Shown: positions 34,673 through 44,146 of the stretch, one piece after another
Numbering within the stretch: position 1 is the first letter of the stretch
Layout: every line of letters begins with the position of its first letter
Source: CAWEBF01 sp963807235
GTDB taxonomy: Bacteria > Acidobacteriota > Vicinamibacteria > Vicinamibacterales > UBA2999
Direction: 5' to 3'
Assembly: GCA_963807235.1 (NCBI GenBank)
Contig: CAWEBF010000012.1
Location: 62,001-126,000 of the forward strand
Length of the DNA stretch: 64,000 bases
The notes under the pieces: generated by a model
Told to the model about the DNA's origin: nothing
The model's database searches: none
Seen by the model: only the letters and a program-made list of their open reading frames with translations
Translations under genes and position numbers: made by a program

Positions 34673-36913
34673 ATGCACACCAGTGCGCCCCCTCACGCAC
34701 CACGACACAGCGGCCCCGGCACGCTGACGCCGCGCGCGGCAGACGTCCACGTGCTGGATCGGCTGCGAGCGCTCCTGCGCTACCGCTGGATAGCGGTGTC
34801 AGTCTTCCTGGTGGTGCTCACCGGCGCGGGGCTGCACAGCTGGTCCCAGACGCCTTTGTACCGCGCGGGCGCCCGAATCCTCATCGAGCTCGAAGACGAG
34901 CGGTCGCTGGCCTTCGAAGGGGTGGGCGGCACGCCCAGTTCCGAGTATTCGCTGGACCCGGAGCCCTACTTTCAGACGCAATACCGCATCCTCACAGGCC
35001 GGGATCTGGCACTGCGTGCGGTGGGCACGCTGGACCGGAAGGCGTTGCCGGAGTTCAACGGGTCGGCACCGCCGAGCAAGGGCGTGTGGTGGCTCCGGGA
35101 TCGCCTGCGCCAGATGGCGGGCCGCCAGCTGCGGTGGCTTCGGGGCGACCCCGAGCCGCTGGCCCCGGCGCCAGGCCCGCTGGCCGTCGACTCGGCCGCG
35201 GCCCTGGTGACCTCGCGGGTATCGGTGGCGCCGGTGAAGGCAAGCCGGCTGGTGGACGTGTACTTCGTGTCCGCCGATGCACAGACGGCGGCGGTCGTGG
35301 CCAACGCGCTCGTAGACGAATACGTCAAGCAGAACCTCCAGCTCCGGCAACAGAGCATGGGCAAGAGCCTCCAGTGGCTGGTCGAGGAGCTGGCCCGCCA
35401 GCAGCGCACCGTCGAGAGCAGCGAACGCGCGATGGCCGAGTACCGCGCGACGCAACAGACCACGTCGCTGAACGATCCCCAGAACATCGTCACCTCGCGC
35501 CTGAACCAGCTGAACGACGCGGCCACCCGCGCGCGCACGGTGCGCGCGCAGAAGGAGTCGTTGCTTCGGCAGATCGAGACGCTGGGGACTGGCGCCGCCG
35601 ACGCCATCCCGGCGATTTCGTCCAATACCTACATCCAGTCGATCAGGGCCCGGCTGGCGGAACTGCAGCGGCAGCGCGCCCTGCTTGCCGAGCGGTACGG
35701 CGACAAGCACCCCGATATGGTCAGCCTGGCGGCGTCGCTCCAGGACGTCACGCAGCAGCTCGCCGCGGAAACCAGCAAGGCAGTGGAGACGATCCGTCAC
35801 GAGTACGAGTCGGCGATGCTCGAGGAGCGCACCCTGGCCAAGGCGTTGGCCGACCAGCAGTCGGTGGCCACGGACCTGGATCGCCGGGGGGTGGCCTACA
35901 CCATGCTGGAGCGCCAGGCCGCGAGCAACCGGCAGCTGTACGAGACGCTGCTGCAGCGTGAGAAGGAGCTGCAGGTCCTGGCCAACAGCCGCGGCAACAA
36001 CGTGCGCGTGGTCGAGCGGGCCACGACGCCCGTTTCTGCGGCGACACCCGACGTGGCGCGTGACCTGACGCTCGGCACGCTGGTCGCGCTGCTTGCGGCG
36101 TTCGGGCTGGTGTTCGCGATCGACTACCTGGACGACACGATCAAGGCGGCCGACGACGTGACCCGCAAGCTGGGTCTGCCGTGCCTGGGGCTCGTGCCCG
36201 CGCTCAAGAGCCCCGCGGAGCATCCGCTGGTCTCGGCCGGGCGGTCCGGGCACTTCGGTGAGGCCATCCGGTCCCTTCGAACGTCGGTGGCATTCAGCCA
36301 TTCGTCGCCGGGCGCGGCCATCCTGATGGTCACGAGCGCGCAGCCGCTCGAAGGCAAGACCACGACGGCCAGCAACCTGGCTGTTGCGATGGCGTTCGGG
36401 GGCGCCAAAGTGCTGCTCATCGACGCGGACATGCGCCGGCCCAGCGTGCACACCTCGTTCGGCCTGCCAGCCGGTTCGGGGCTCGCCGACGTGCTGGCCG
36501 AGCGAACGCCGCTGCGCGACGCCGTCACGCGCTTCCAGTCGCCGAGCCTGTGGATCCTGCCCGCCGGCACGCCGCCCCCGAATCCGTCTGAGCTGCTGTC
36601 GTCTGGCGCGATGGAGGCGCTGGCGCGGCAGCTTCGGGACGGACCATTCGACTGGGTGGTCGTCGATACGCCTCCGGTCCTGGCCGTGACCGATGCGTCG
36701 GTGCTGGCCAAGCACGCGACCGGCGTGGTCTTCGTGCTGGGCGCGAACATGACGCGGCGGCGCGCGGCCGAACGCGCAATCGAGACGCTGGCCATCGGCG
36801 GACCGCGGATTCTCGGCGCCGTGCTGAACCGCGTCGCCTACTCACCCGAGGCCTACTACTCGTACGAGAAGTACCACGCCGATCGGAGCGAGCCCGCGAC
36901 CGCGGACAGCTAG
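34673..36913 (+). CDS. Wzc-like polysaccharide co-polymerase / BY-kinase 2
   Basis: 746 residues from ATG 34673. Same layout as the copy at 28341: helix ISVFL-like (WIAVSVFLVVLTGAGLHSW), periplasmic coiled coils, second helix (LGTLVALLAAFGLVFAI), then kinase with Walker A SAQPLEGKTTTA, A' LLIDADMRRPS and B WVVVDTPPVLAVTDA. Its C-terminal tyrosine tail is shorter (YSPEAYYSYEKYH). The two copies share most motifs and are clearly paralogues. It may serve a second polymer or regulate the first. No Wzb-type phosphatase gene is seen in the window. Confidence 0.92.
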   Translation: MHTSAPPHAPRHSGPGTLTPRAADVHVLDRLRALLRYRWIAVSVFLVVLTGAGLHSWSQTPLYRAGARILIELEDERSLAFEGVGGTPSSEYSLDPEPYFQTQYRILTGRDLALRAVGTLDRKALPEFNGSAPPSKGVWWLRDRLRQMAGRQLRWLRGDPEPLAPAPGPLAVDSAAALVTSRVSVAPVKASRLVDVYFVSADAQTAAVVANALVDEYVKQNLQLRQQSMGKSLQWLVEELARQQRTVESSERAMAEYRATQQTTSLNDPQNIVTSRLNQLNDAATRARTVRAQKESLLRQIETLGTGAADAIPAISSNTYIQSIRARLAELQRQRALLAERYGDKHPDMVSLAASLQDVTQQLAAETSKAVETIRHEYESAMLEERTLAKALADQQSVATDLDRRGVAYTMLERQAASNRQLYETLLQREKELQVLANSRGNNVRVVERATTPVSAATPDVARDLTLGTLVALLAAFGLVFAIDYLDDTIKAADDVTRKLGLPCLGLVPALKSPAEHPLVSAGRSGHFGEAIRSLRTSVAFSHSSPGAAILMVTSAQPLEGKTTTASNLAVAMAFGGAKVLLIDADMRRPSVHTSFGLPAGSGLADVLAERTPLRDAVTRFQSPSLWILPAGTPPPNPSELLSSGAMEALARQLRDGPFDWVVVDTPPVLAVTDASVLAKHATGVVFVLGANMTRRRAAERAIETLAIGGPRILGAVLNRVAYSPEAYYSYEKYHADRSEPATADS

Positions 36914-36926
36914 TCGTCGGCGGTCA

Positions 36927-38038
36927 TCATCGGCGGCGTCGCACCGGGGTCAGCCACTTGCGCGCGCCCGCCAGCACACGCCTGACGTACAACCACGGAA
37001 GCCATCCACCGTCGCCGTGCATGGCTCGCATGTAGGCGCGCGGCGGCACCACGGTTTCCAGCAGCAGGCGCAGCCGGTCCGCGGGGCCGAGCGCCCGCAG
37101 ATCGCTCAGCAGACGGGCGGCCGGCGTCAGCGCGGGCTGCAGGAACACCGCCGACGGCTCGTCGGATGCGCCCTCCTGGAGGCGCCGCGCCCACGAAAGC
37201 CGGCACCACGGTGCCGAACCGATCGGCCGCCAGCCTGAGTCCCCGGGCGCAGAGCGCCGCAACCCTGCCGGCACTCGCTGTTGCCAGGACGGCTCGCCAT
37301 TCGCGCTCCTCCAGCCGGCTCGCGACGAGATGGATGTCGAACAGCCACAGCAGATCCTGGGCGTCCTGGTGATGCGCCGCGCGATGCACACATGCCAGCA
37401 CGAGCGCATCGGCCGGACACGGCACGCGCAAGCGCCAGCCAGGCAGGTCGGCCTGCGATCGAACGCGCCGCGATCTCCGCGTGGGACAGCACCCGTGACA
37501 CCGCCTGTGGGTTGGAGACCCGCCAGTGCAAGTCGAAGACGTGCTCGAGGCCACCGGGCTCGGCGCGCACGAACGGCTCCTGATACATCACGAGCTGGCC
37601 CGACACAAAGGGCGGGCGCGTGTAACCGAGGTCCAGGAATTCGCGCGACGCCACATGGCGCTGGGCCTCGGCGACCAGCACGTCCACGTCGATGCGCGGG
37701 CGCAGCCATGGCTGTTCGTAGTGGGTGTAGGCCAGCGCCGCGCCCTTGAAGACGACCGGGGCGCAGCCCCGCGACTCGAGCCGCTCGACGACACGCACCA
37801 GCTCGCGGCCTCGTGCCGCATCATCCACCGCGGCGACACGGGTCTCGGCGACCAGGCGCGCCGCGACGTGGTCTGTCAGTCCGGCGGCGTGATCGCGAGT
37901 CACGCCAAGGCGTGCCGCCAGCAGGAGGTGCACGCGTTCGGTGCGCGCACGAGCGATCAGGTCGGCATCTGGCGGCGCGTCCATCGGGCCGCGCGATGCG
38001 AGCATCGCGCCCAGCCGTGCCGCCGCGTCGGAGGTCAC
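36927..38038 (-). CDS. Nucleotidyltransferase family protein (two frameshifts)
   Basis: Start GTG 38038, one base after the stop of the preceding flavoprotein gene. The core APVVFKGAALAYTHYEQPWL-RPRIDVDVLV contains the K-G and D-x-D features of the uncharacterised nucleotidyltransferase family PF14907. Downstream LEHVFDLHWRVSNP and DLLWLFDIHLVASRL are also characteristic, but in another frame: breaks near 37470 and 37175. Members occur in exopolysaccharide loci and also in kinase-containing lasso clusters, so it could act in either system here. It is the last gene of the long minus-strand operon. Confidence 0.75.
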
Positions 38039-38039
38039 A

Positions 38040-39200
38040 TCACGAGACGAAGGAGCGGAAGAAGAGTTGCCGAGCCGGCTGGTGCCGCAGCAGCGCCACG
38101 ATCAACTTCCGGTGGCGGTTGAACTCGGCCGCCCGGTGCACCAGCGGCATCACGCCGTCGGTCCGCGCCAGCTCGAAGAGGCCCTCGATGTCGGCGTCCG
38201 ACAGATCCTGGGCAAGGCGGCGGAACGTCGACTGGGTGTCCAGCTCCGGCTTCAGCTGCCGCTGCCACGTGCGCTGATAGACCGCCAGGTCCCGTGCGGC
38301 CCACGCGTGCTCTTCCAGCGCCTGGTTCACGACGTCGGCGCCGATCGCGGCGCTCAGCAGCCCGTAGTAGATCCCGCCGCCGGTCGTCGGCTTCACCAAC
38401 CCCGCCGCGTCGCCCACGGCGATCAGGCGGTCCCGGTAGGTCTTCGCCAGGCTGGCCAGGGGCAGGATTTTCTGGCGCGGGGGGCCATCGATCTCCCGGG
38501 GCGCCCCCCAGCGTGCCGAGATGCGTTCGAGCATCCGCGAGAAGTACAGCGGCGCGTTGCGTTCGGCCATCACGCCGACCCGGACGTAGGACCGGTCGGC
38601 CCGCCAGACGGGCACCGCCCAGGCGAAGCCGCCCGGAGCGATACCGCGGCCGAAGTGCAGCTCCACCTCGCCCGGTCGTTCCGCCGGCAGCTCTCTCTGC
38701 GCGGTGTGCAGGAACATGCCGGGAATGCCCAGCCCCAGGCGCCGGTGGAGACCGTATCGGCCACCGGTGGCGAGCACGCACACCTGCGCGCGCATCACAT
38801 GGCCGATCCCGTACTGGATGGTCACGCCGTCAGCGTCGATCGCGATGTCGGTGACACGGGCGCCGGTCTGCAGCCGTGCGCCGCGCTGCACCGCGTCGTT
38901 GGCCAGGTGATGGTCGAGCCGTTGTCGATCGATGACCACGGCTTCCACCGTGCGCGTCCGATGCAGGAGCTCGTGCCCTTGCGGCGACACGAACCGCGCG
39001 GTGGTCAGCTCGTTCAGGATGACGTCGCGCGTGAGGCCGAACTCGTCGAACGCCTCGCGTGCCAGGATGCCGGTGCAGTGCACCGGCTGGCCCGGCGCGA
39101 GATCCTCTTCGAGCACTACGACGTCCCGGCCCGCCTTCGCGAGACACCCCGCGGCATACAAACCCGCGGGGCCGCCACCGACCACCACGACGTCGTGCAT
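38040..39200 (-). CDS. Geranylgeranyl-reductase-family flavoprotein
   Basis: 386 residues from ATG 39200. FAD-binding Rossmann motif DVVVVGGGPAGLYAAGCLA at the start, and the family's second flavin motif LIAVGDAAGLVKPTTGGG near residue 275. The tail FEL... VHRAAEF lacks membrane helices. Relatives reduce isoprenoid double bonds (chlorophyll, archaeal lipids, menaquinone, polyprenols). In an exopolysaccharide operon a plausible substrate is the polyprenyl carrier, but this is inference; a halogenase/hydroxylase-like role cannot be excluded. It lies 57 bases after the GT-phosphoglycosyltransferase gene. Confidence 0.82.
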   Translation of the reverse strand: MHDVVVVGGGPAGLYAAGCLAKAGRDVVVLEEDLAPGQPVHCTGILAREAFDEFGLTRDVILNELTTARFVSPQGHELLHRTRTVEAVVIDRQRLDHHLANDAVQRGARLQTGARVTDIAIDADGVTIQYGIGHVMRAQVCVLATGGRYGLHRRLGLGIPGMFLHTAQRELPAERPGEVELHFGRGIAPGGFAWAVPVWRADRSYVRVGVMAERNAPLYFSRMLERISARWGAPREIDGPPRQKILPLASLAKTYRDRLIAVGDAAGLVKPTTGGGIYYGLLSAAIGADVVNQALEEHAWAARDLAVYQRTWQRQLKPELDTQSTFRRLAQDLSDADIEGLFELARTDGVMPLVHRAAEFNRHRKLIVALLRHQPARQLFFRSFVS

Positions 39201-39257
39201 CGAGGTGCGAGTTTGATTGGTGGAGCCAGGAGATGTCAATTGGCCGACGCGTCGTTT

Positions 39258-41025
39258 CTAGAATTTCCGGCTGCGGGATTCCCACGTGCCGTGAAAGGTG
39301 ATCCAGAACGAGAGCGCAATTAGCCGCAAGTCGAGCCACAACGACTGGCGGCGCACGTACAGCAGATCGTACTTGAACTTGTGGCGGCGGGCGATGTCGC
39401 GAGGCGCGTAGATCTGCGCGACCCCGGTCAGCCCGGGCCGCACGCTCGCGCGGCGCGCGAAGCCGGGCACGTCCTCGAGGCGCTCGAACTGGTTGCCACC
39501 CACGACCTCGATCTCCCCGGGGCGGAGCGCGCGCGGGCCCGTGAAGCTCATGTCGCCCTTGAAGATGTTCCACAACTGCGGCAGTTCGTCCATCGCGGTG
39601 GCACGCATCAGGCGCCCCACTCGCGTGATGCGCGGATCGTCGGTCGTGGCCTGTACGGCGCCGGTGCCGCGATTCGGCGTCGGGCACCATCGACCGGAAC
39701 TTCCACACTGTAAACGGCTGGCCATTGAGGCCCGATCGCTCCTGCTCGTAGAACACAGGGCCGCCGTCCTCCAGCTTGACGAGCGCGGCGATGGCCGCCC
39801 AGAGCGGCGCCGACGCCACGAGCCCGGCACCCGACAACGTGACGTCGAGTGCGCGTTTTGCCCAGAGCGTGAGCCGGCCCGCTCGGGCCGGGGCCGGATT
39901 CCCGCGCTCCCTGACGGCGACGGCCTGTGCCGAGGCGACACATCGGCACAGTTCGTCGAACGACCGGCACATTCGCTCGGCGCCGAAGTACTCCCGGGCT
40001 CGCGCCAAGGCGCCCTGCCCCAGTCTGGCGCGCAGGACCGGGTCCTGGCACAGTCGACGGAGGGCGGCGGCCAGCGCCTCGGCGTCACCGGGCGGCACCA
40101 CCAGCCCCGACTCGCCGTCGCGGTTGACCCAGGGCACGCCGGTGGGGAGATCGGTGCTGACGACCGGCCGGCCGCACAGCATCGCCTCGACCTGCACCAT
40201 GCCGAAGGCCTCCTGGCGCGTGACGGATGGCAGCACGAACACGTCCGCGCGCCTATACCAGTCCAGCCGTTCGGCGTCGCTGACACGACCCAGGAAGCGC
40301 ACACGGTCCTGCACGCCCAGCTCGCGGGCCAACGCTTCGAGGCTGTCCCGAAGCGGACCGTCCCCGACGAGCACGAGCGATGCCGGCACGCCGACCAAGG
40401 CGCGCAGCAGCACGTCCACGCCCTTGTACGGCACGAGCCTGCCGACAAACAGCAGCGTCGGTTGCGCCGGGAGATCCGTCGACGGCGACGCGCCCGGCCC
40501 GTAGCCGCTGGGATCGAGGCCGAACGGGATCACGGCGACCTTGTCCCGATGCGCGGCCAGGGCCGGCACGTCTTGCATCGGCGGGGACGCCACGATGATG
40601 CGCGTCGCCCGGCGCAGCACCCGGTCGAGCAGCGGCTCGTAGAACAGGCGGTACTTCCACCGGGCGCGAATCACCTCGCTGTGGAACCACACGATGAGAG
40701 GTGCCCCGGGCCTCGCAATCGCATACGCCACGAGCGCCATGGGATTGGGCTCGTGCAGCACCATCACGTCGGCCGTCTCGCGCCGCAGCCAGAGCGCCAG
40801 GGACGGCGTAATCGACACGGCACCCACGGTGGCCACGCGTCCCACCCGCGTCACGGCGACGCCGTTCACCCGTTCATGGACGGTCCGTCGCGAGGTGTTG
40901 AGCACGAGCGCCCGCGGCTCGATTCCCGCGCCGGCGCCCTCGCACAACGCTTCGAGCACCGTCTCGATGCCACCGCGTTCCGGCGGGTAGTGCTTCCCGA
41001 GGTGCAGCACCGTCGTGGGCTCCAT
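39258..41025 (-). CDS. GT4 glycosyltransferase fused to phosphoglycosyltransferase (one frameshift)
   Basis: About 589 residues from ATG 41025. Residues 1-370 are a GT-B family 4 enzyme (KHYPPERGGIETVLEAL, TLLFVGRLVPYKGVDVLL, QEAFGMVQVEAMLCG). The same frame continues through a basic linker into a monotopic phosphoglycosyltransferase (385 on): WAKRALDVTLSGAGLVASAP, GPVFYEQERSG and WKFRSMVPDAE. A frameshift near 39660 precedes DELPQLWNIFKGDMSFTGPR and the end. The PGT domain would load the first sugar phosphate onto undecaprenyl phosphate; the GT4 domain would add a later sugar. The fusion junction itself has no frame break. Confidence 0.85.
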
Positions 41026-42230
41026 CACCGGGCACCCGCGCGCGCCAACGGCCAGTCGAAGGCGTCCGGCAGCACGTCTCGATAGACGTTCGTCATGCCC
41101 AGCGCGTGCGCGGCCAGCGTGAACCGGCGCCCGTGCGCCAGGGCGCGATTCCGCCGCGCAGCCCAATCGTTCCCGCCGTCCTGCCGTTCCCGCAGCAGGG
41201 TGCCCACGGCCGCAGTCCAGGCGTCGAGATCGCCGACGCGGCAATAGATGGCCCCGCCGCCTCCGGCTTCGCGCAGCGCGGGGATGTCGCTCGACACTAC
41301 GGGCGTGCCGCAGGCCAACGCCTCGGCCACCGGCAGCCCGAACCCTTCACGCTCCGACGGCTGCAGCACGAGCGCGGCCCGCCGGTACACCGACGCGAGC
41401 ACGCGCCGGTCGAGGAATGGCAGCGTGACGACGGCATCGGCGACCCCAAGCCGGGCCGCGTGAACGAGCTGACTCGAGGAGAGCGGCCCGCCTACGCGCA
41501 GCAGGCGCGCTCCGGGAAAGCGCCGCCGTACTTCGGCGAAGATCTCGAGCACCAGGTCGATGCGCTTCCTCGGAATCGTGCTGCCCACGTGCAGGAGATC
41601 CGGGGCGCCGTCCACCGCGCCGGCGCAGAGCGCTGCAGCGCGATGGTCGGCCGTGTCGTCGGGTGCCGGTGAGTACGCGGCGTGCAACGCGTAAGGGACC
41701 ACCGAGACACGCGCCGCGGGCACCAGGCCGTGGCCGACGAGCGCCTGACGGGTCGCCTCGGTGCCACACACCACGCGAGCGGCGGCCCGGAGGCCATCGA
41801 GGAGGCGGCGGCCCATCGCGCGTGAAACCGCCGACGGCTGGCGGGCGCCCGGCACCACGGCCTCGAACGCGTCCACGTCGTGGCAGCTGACGATCGACCG
41901 GCCCGATGGCAGCCCGGAAGCCAGATGGGCGTAGCTGTGATCCACGATGTGGAACAGGGCGAACTCGCCTGCGCGCCGATCGAGCCAGCGCGGGTAGTCC
42001 CAATACCGGTTGATCACCCGATCCGTCGTGTCGAGCAGGCGAGCCCGTCCGACGAGCGGCAGCCTTGTCAGGCGCCGCGCCATCGGCGGACACAGATGAA
42101 CGGGTTCCACGGCGCTGTCCCACTCGTCCGACAGCTCGAGACCCGCGACGAGCAGCTCTGACACCAGGTCCATGCTGTGCCAGCGCTCTTCGCGCAGGTC
42201 CGACACGATGGCCACGCGGGGGCCGCTCAT
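41025..42230 (-). CDS. GT4 glycosyltransferase
   Basis: 401 residues. The N-terminal domain starts VAIVSDLREERWHSMDLVSE, and the nucleotide-sugar domain has LLHVGSTIPRKRIDLVLEIF and the E-x7-E motif EREGFGLPVAEALACG. SVVPYALHAAYSP is the interdomain hinge. Its start overlaps the upstream stop (ATGA) and its stop overlaps the next start (TGATG), so it is embedded in the operon. Sugar specificity cannot be read. Confidence 0.88.
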   Translation of the reverse strand: MSGPRVAIVSDLREERWHSMDLVSELLVAGLELSDEWDSAVEPVHLCPPMARRLTRLPLVGRARLLDTTDRVINRYWDYPRWLDRRAGEFALFHIVDHSYAHLASGLPSGRSIVSCHDVDAFEAVVPGARQPSAVSRAMGRRLLDGLRAAARVVCGTEATRQALVGHGLVPAARVSVVPYALHAAYSPAPDDTADHRAAALCAGAVDGAPDLLHVGSTIPRKRIDLVLEIFAEVRRRFPGARLLRVGGPLSSSQLVHAARLGVADAVVTLPFLDRRVLASVYRRAALVLQPSEREGFGLPVAEALACGTPVVSSDIPALREAGGGGAIYCRVGDLDAWTAAVGTLLRERQDGGNDWAARRNRALAHGRRFTLAAHALGMTNVYRDVLPDAFDWPLARAGAR

Positions 42231-44146
42231 GCGTGCTCCTCGCGGACCCGAGGCGCGGAGCGTTCGGCGACCACGCCGGCCAGCACGTCGTGCAGCTCGC
42301 GAAACGCGGCCTCGCGGCTCCAGTGGCGCCTCACGTACTCCCGGCCGCTGACGGCATGGAGGCGCGCCCGCACCGGGTCGCTGGCCACCGCCAGCAGCGC
42401 CTCGGCCATCGCCTCGGCGTCGCGGCGCGGCGTCAAGGCCGCGTACGGCTCCAGGTGCGCGGCCAGCCCGCCCACGGCTGTGGCCACGACGGGCGTGTCG
42501 CAGGCCAGCGCCTCGAGCGGCGAAAGCCCCAGGCCTTCCTCCAACGAACCTTGCACCAGCACGTCGGCCGTGCGGTAGAAGTCGGCCAGGCCGTGCATCG
42601 GGTGTACAGCGGGGCGCGCCAGCACCCAGTCCCCGGCGTCGGCGATGCCCAGCGACTCGGCGAGAGCGAGGAACTCGCGGTGTCCGCCGCTCAGGTTCAG
42701 CAGCACAGCATCGATGCCGCGGCCGCGTACCATCGCAACCGCGCGGAGCACCGATTCCGGATCCTTCTCGTGGCTGATACGGCTCGAGAGGAGCAGCAGG
42801 AAACGGCCCGCGGGCAAACCCAGCGTCTCACGCAGCCGCAGGCGTTCCCCAGCGTCGGCGGGCCGGAACAGCGACGTGTCCACGCCGTAGTAGCGGCCGA
42901 TCGCAACGTGCGCGCTGAACGGCGCGGCCACGGTCCGGAGATAGGGGCCCATCACGAGCGCGCGTGCGGCCAGCGCGCCGCTGACGCGCATCAACGTGCG
43001 AATCACGGTCTCGCCGGCCCACGCCGCCACCGGTCCGATCTGGCCGCGTTCACGACGGCACCGGAAGTACTCGATCGGCGAGATGCCCATGTAGGTGACG
43101 ACCGGCACACCACGCGCCGCTCCGACGACGGTCGCGTTGAAGGCCCCGCGCAGCATCTCCTGCGCGAGAATCACGTCGAACCGGGGCGCATGCTCCCACA
43201 GGTACGACAGCGACCGCAGCTGATAGCCCGCGCGCCCGCCGGGAATCTCGTGCACGACGACCCGGGCGCCGCTGGCGGCCACCCGATCGGCCAGACCGCT
43301 CGAACGATAGGCAGCCGCTGGAACGGCGAGCGTCAGCTCGCAGATCTCGCTCAAGCCCACGACGAAGCGGATGTCGGTGAAGCCCTCGACGAAGAACAGG
43401 ACGCGCATGCTAGCGTCGGCTCGCTTTTCGGCGACGAACACCGAGTGGAGCCCGAACGGCCACAGCCATCGGCCGAGCGAGGCCAGCCACGCCGGTTCCC
43501 AGGCCTCGCGTCCCGGATAGAGCGCGTAGTGGCCGCAGGTGTCCACGGCACGCACGCGGAAGCCGGCCCGGCGCAGCCACCACCACGTGCGCGGCAGCGA
43601 CGTCAGCCGGCAGATCGGCTGGCCGCCCTCGGTGTAGCGCCGGCCCCGCAGCCGCAGGTAGCCACGATAGAGACCGAAGACCCCGAGGTAGTTGGGGGTC
43701 GTCAACACCAGCCGGCCGCCCGGCCGCAGGATGCGCGCGAACTCCCGAAGCGCGCCGACCGGATCGGTCAGGTGCTCGATCGTCTCGCAGGAGATCACCG
43801 TATCGAACGTCTGGCGCGGCAGCGCAACGGCCTGGACGTCGGCCACCATCCAGGACACGGCCGGAACCGACGCGAGCCGCGCTCGCGCCGCGCCGAGGGT
43901 CACCGCGGTAAGGGCGAAGTCGGCTGCCACGAGCCGTTGCGGCGGGGGGTTCAATCCGGCCAGCTCGCAGGCCAGCTCTCCTCGACCGCACCCGATCTCC
44001 AGCACGTGCCGGCCGCCGATGTCGGTCGGGCGCAAGTACCGCCGCACCAGCCGGTGCCACGGGCGGTCGGCCACGGCGTCGTCGGCGTAGACGCTCTGGT
44101 GCCACGTCTCGTAGGTCGCGCGCGACTGCGCTTCAGTGGACAACAT
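42227..44146 (-). CDS. Class I methyltransferase fused to GT4 glycosyltransferase
   Basis: 639 residues in one frame. Residues 1-240 are a SAM methyltransferase: VLEIGCGRGELACELA (48-63), VISCETIEHLTDP and LRPGGRLVLTTPNYLG. From Met247 (ATG 43408) a complete GT4 enzyme begins (MRVLFFVEGFTDIRFVVGL), with LLLLSSRISHEKDPESVLRA and EEGLGLSPLEALACD. The junction reads CGCTAGCATG, with TAG in another frame, so a single-base error could hide a stop and turn two genes into one. The methyltransferase could cap or methylate sugars of the repeat unit. Confidence 0.82.
   Translation of the reverse strand: MLSTEAQSRATYETWHQSVYADDAVADRPWHRLVRRYLRPTDIGGRHVLEIGCGRGELACELAGLNPPPQRLVAADFALTAVTLGAARARLASVPAVSWMVADVQAVALPRQTFDTVISCETIEHLTDPVGALREFARILRPGGRLVLTTPNYLGVFGLYRGYLRLRGRRYTEGGQPICRLTSLPRTWWWLRRAGFRVRAVDTCGHYALYPGREAWEPAWLASLGRWLWPFGLHSVFVAEKRADASMRVLFFVEGFTDIRFVVGLSEICELTLAVPAAAYRSSGLADRVAASGARVVVHEIPGGRAGYQLRSLSYLWEHAPRFDVILAQEMLRGAFNATVVGAARGVPVVTYMGISPIEYFRCRRERGQIGPVAAWAGETVIRTLMRVSGALAARALVMGPYLRTVAAPFSAHVAIGRYYGVDTSLFRPADAGERLRLRETLGLPAGRFLLLLSSRISHEKDPESVLRAVAMVRGRGIDAVLLNLSGGHREFLALAESLGIADAGDWVLARPAVHPMHGLADFYRTADVLVQGSLEEGLGLSPLEALACDTPVVATAVGGLAAHLEPYAALTPRRDAEAMAEALLAVASDPVRARLHAVSGREYVRRHWSREAAFRELHDVLAGVVAERSAPRVREEHA

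Noticed and set aside
34799..36715. 638-codon minus-strand frame opposite the second wzc
   Set aside because: Wzc on the plus strand has Walker motifs; the minus frame has only low-complexity basic protein.
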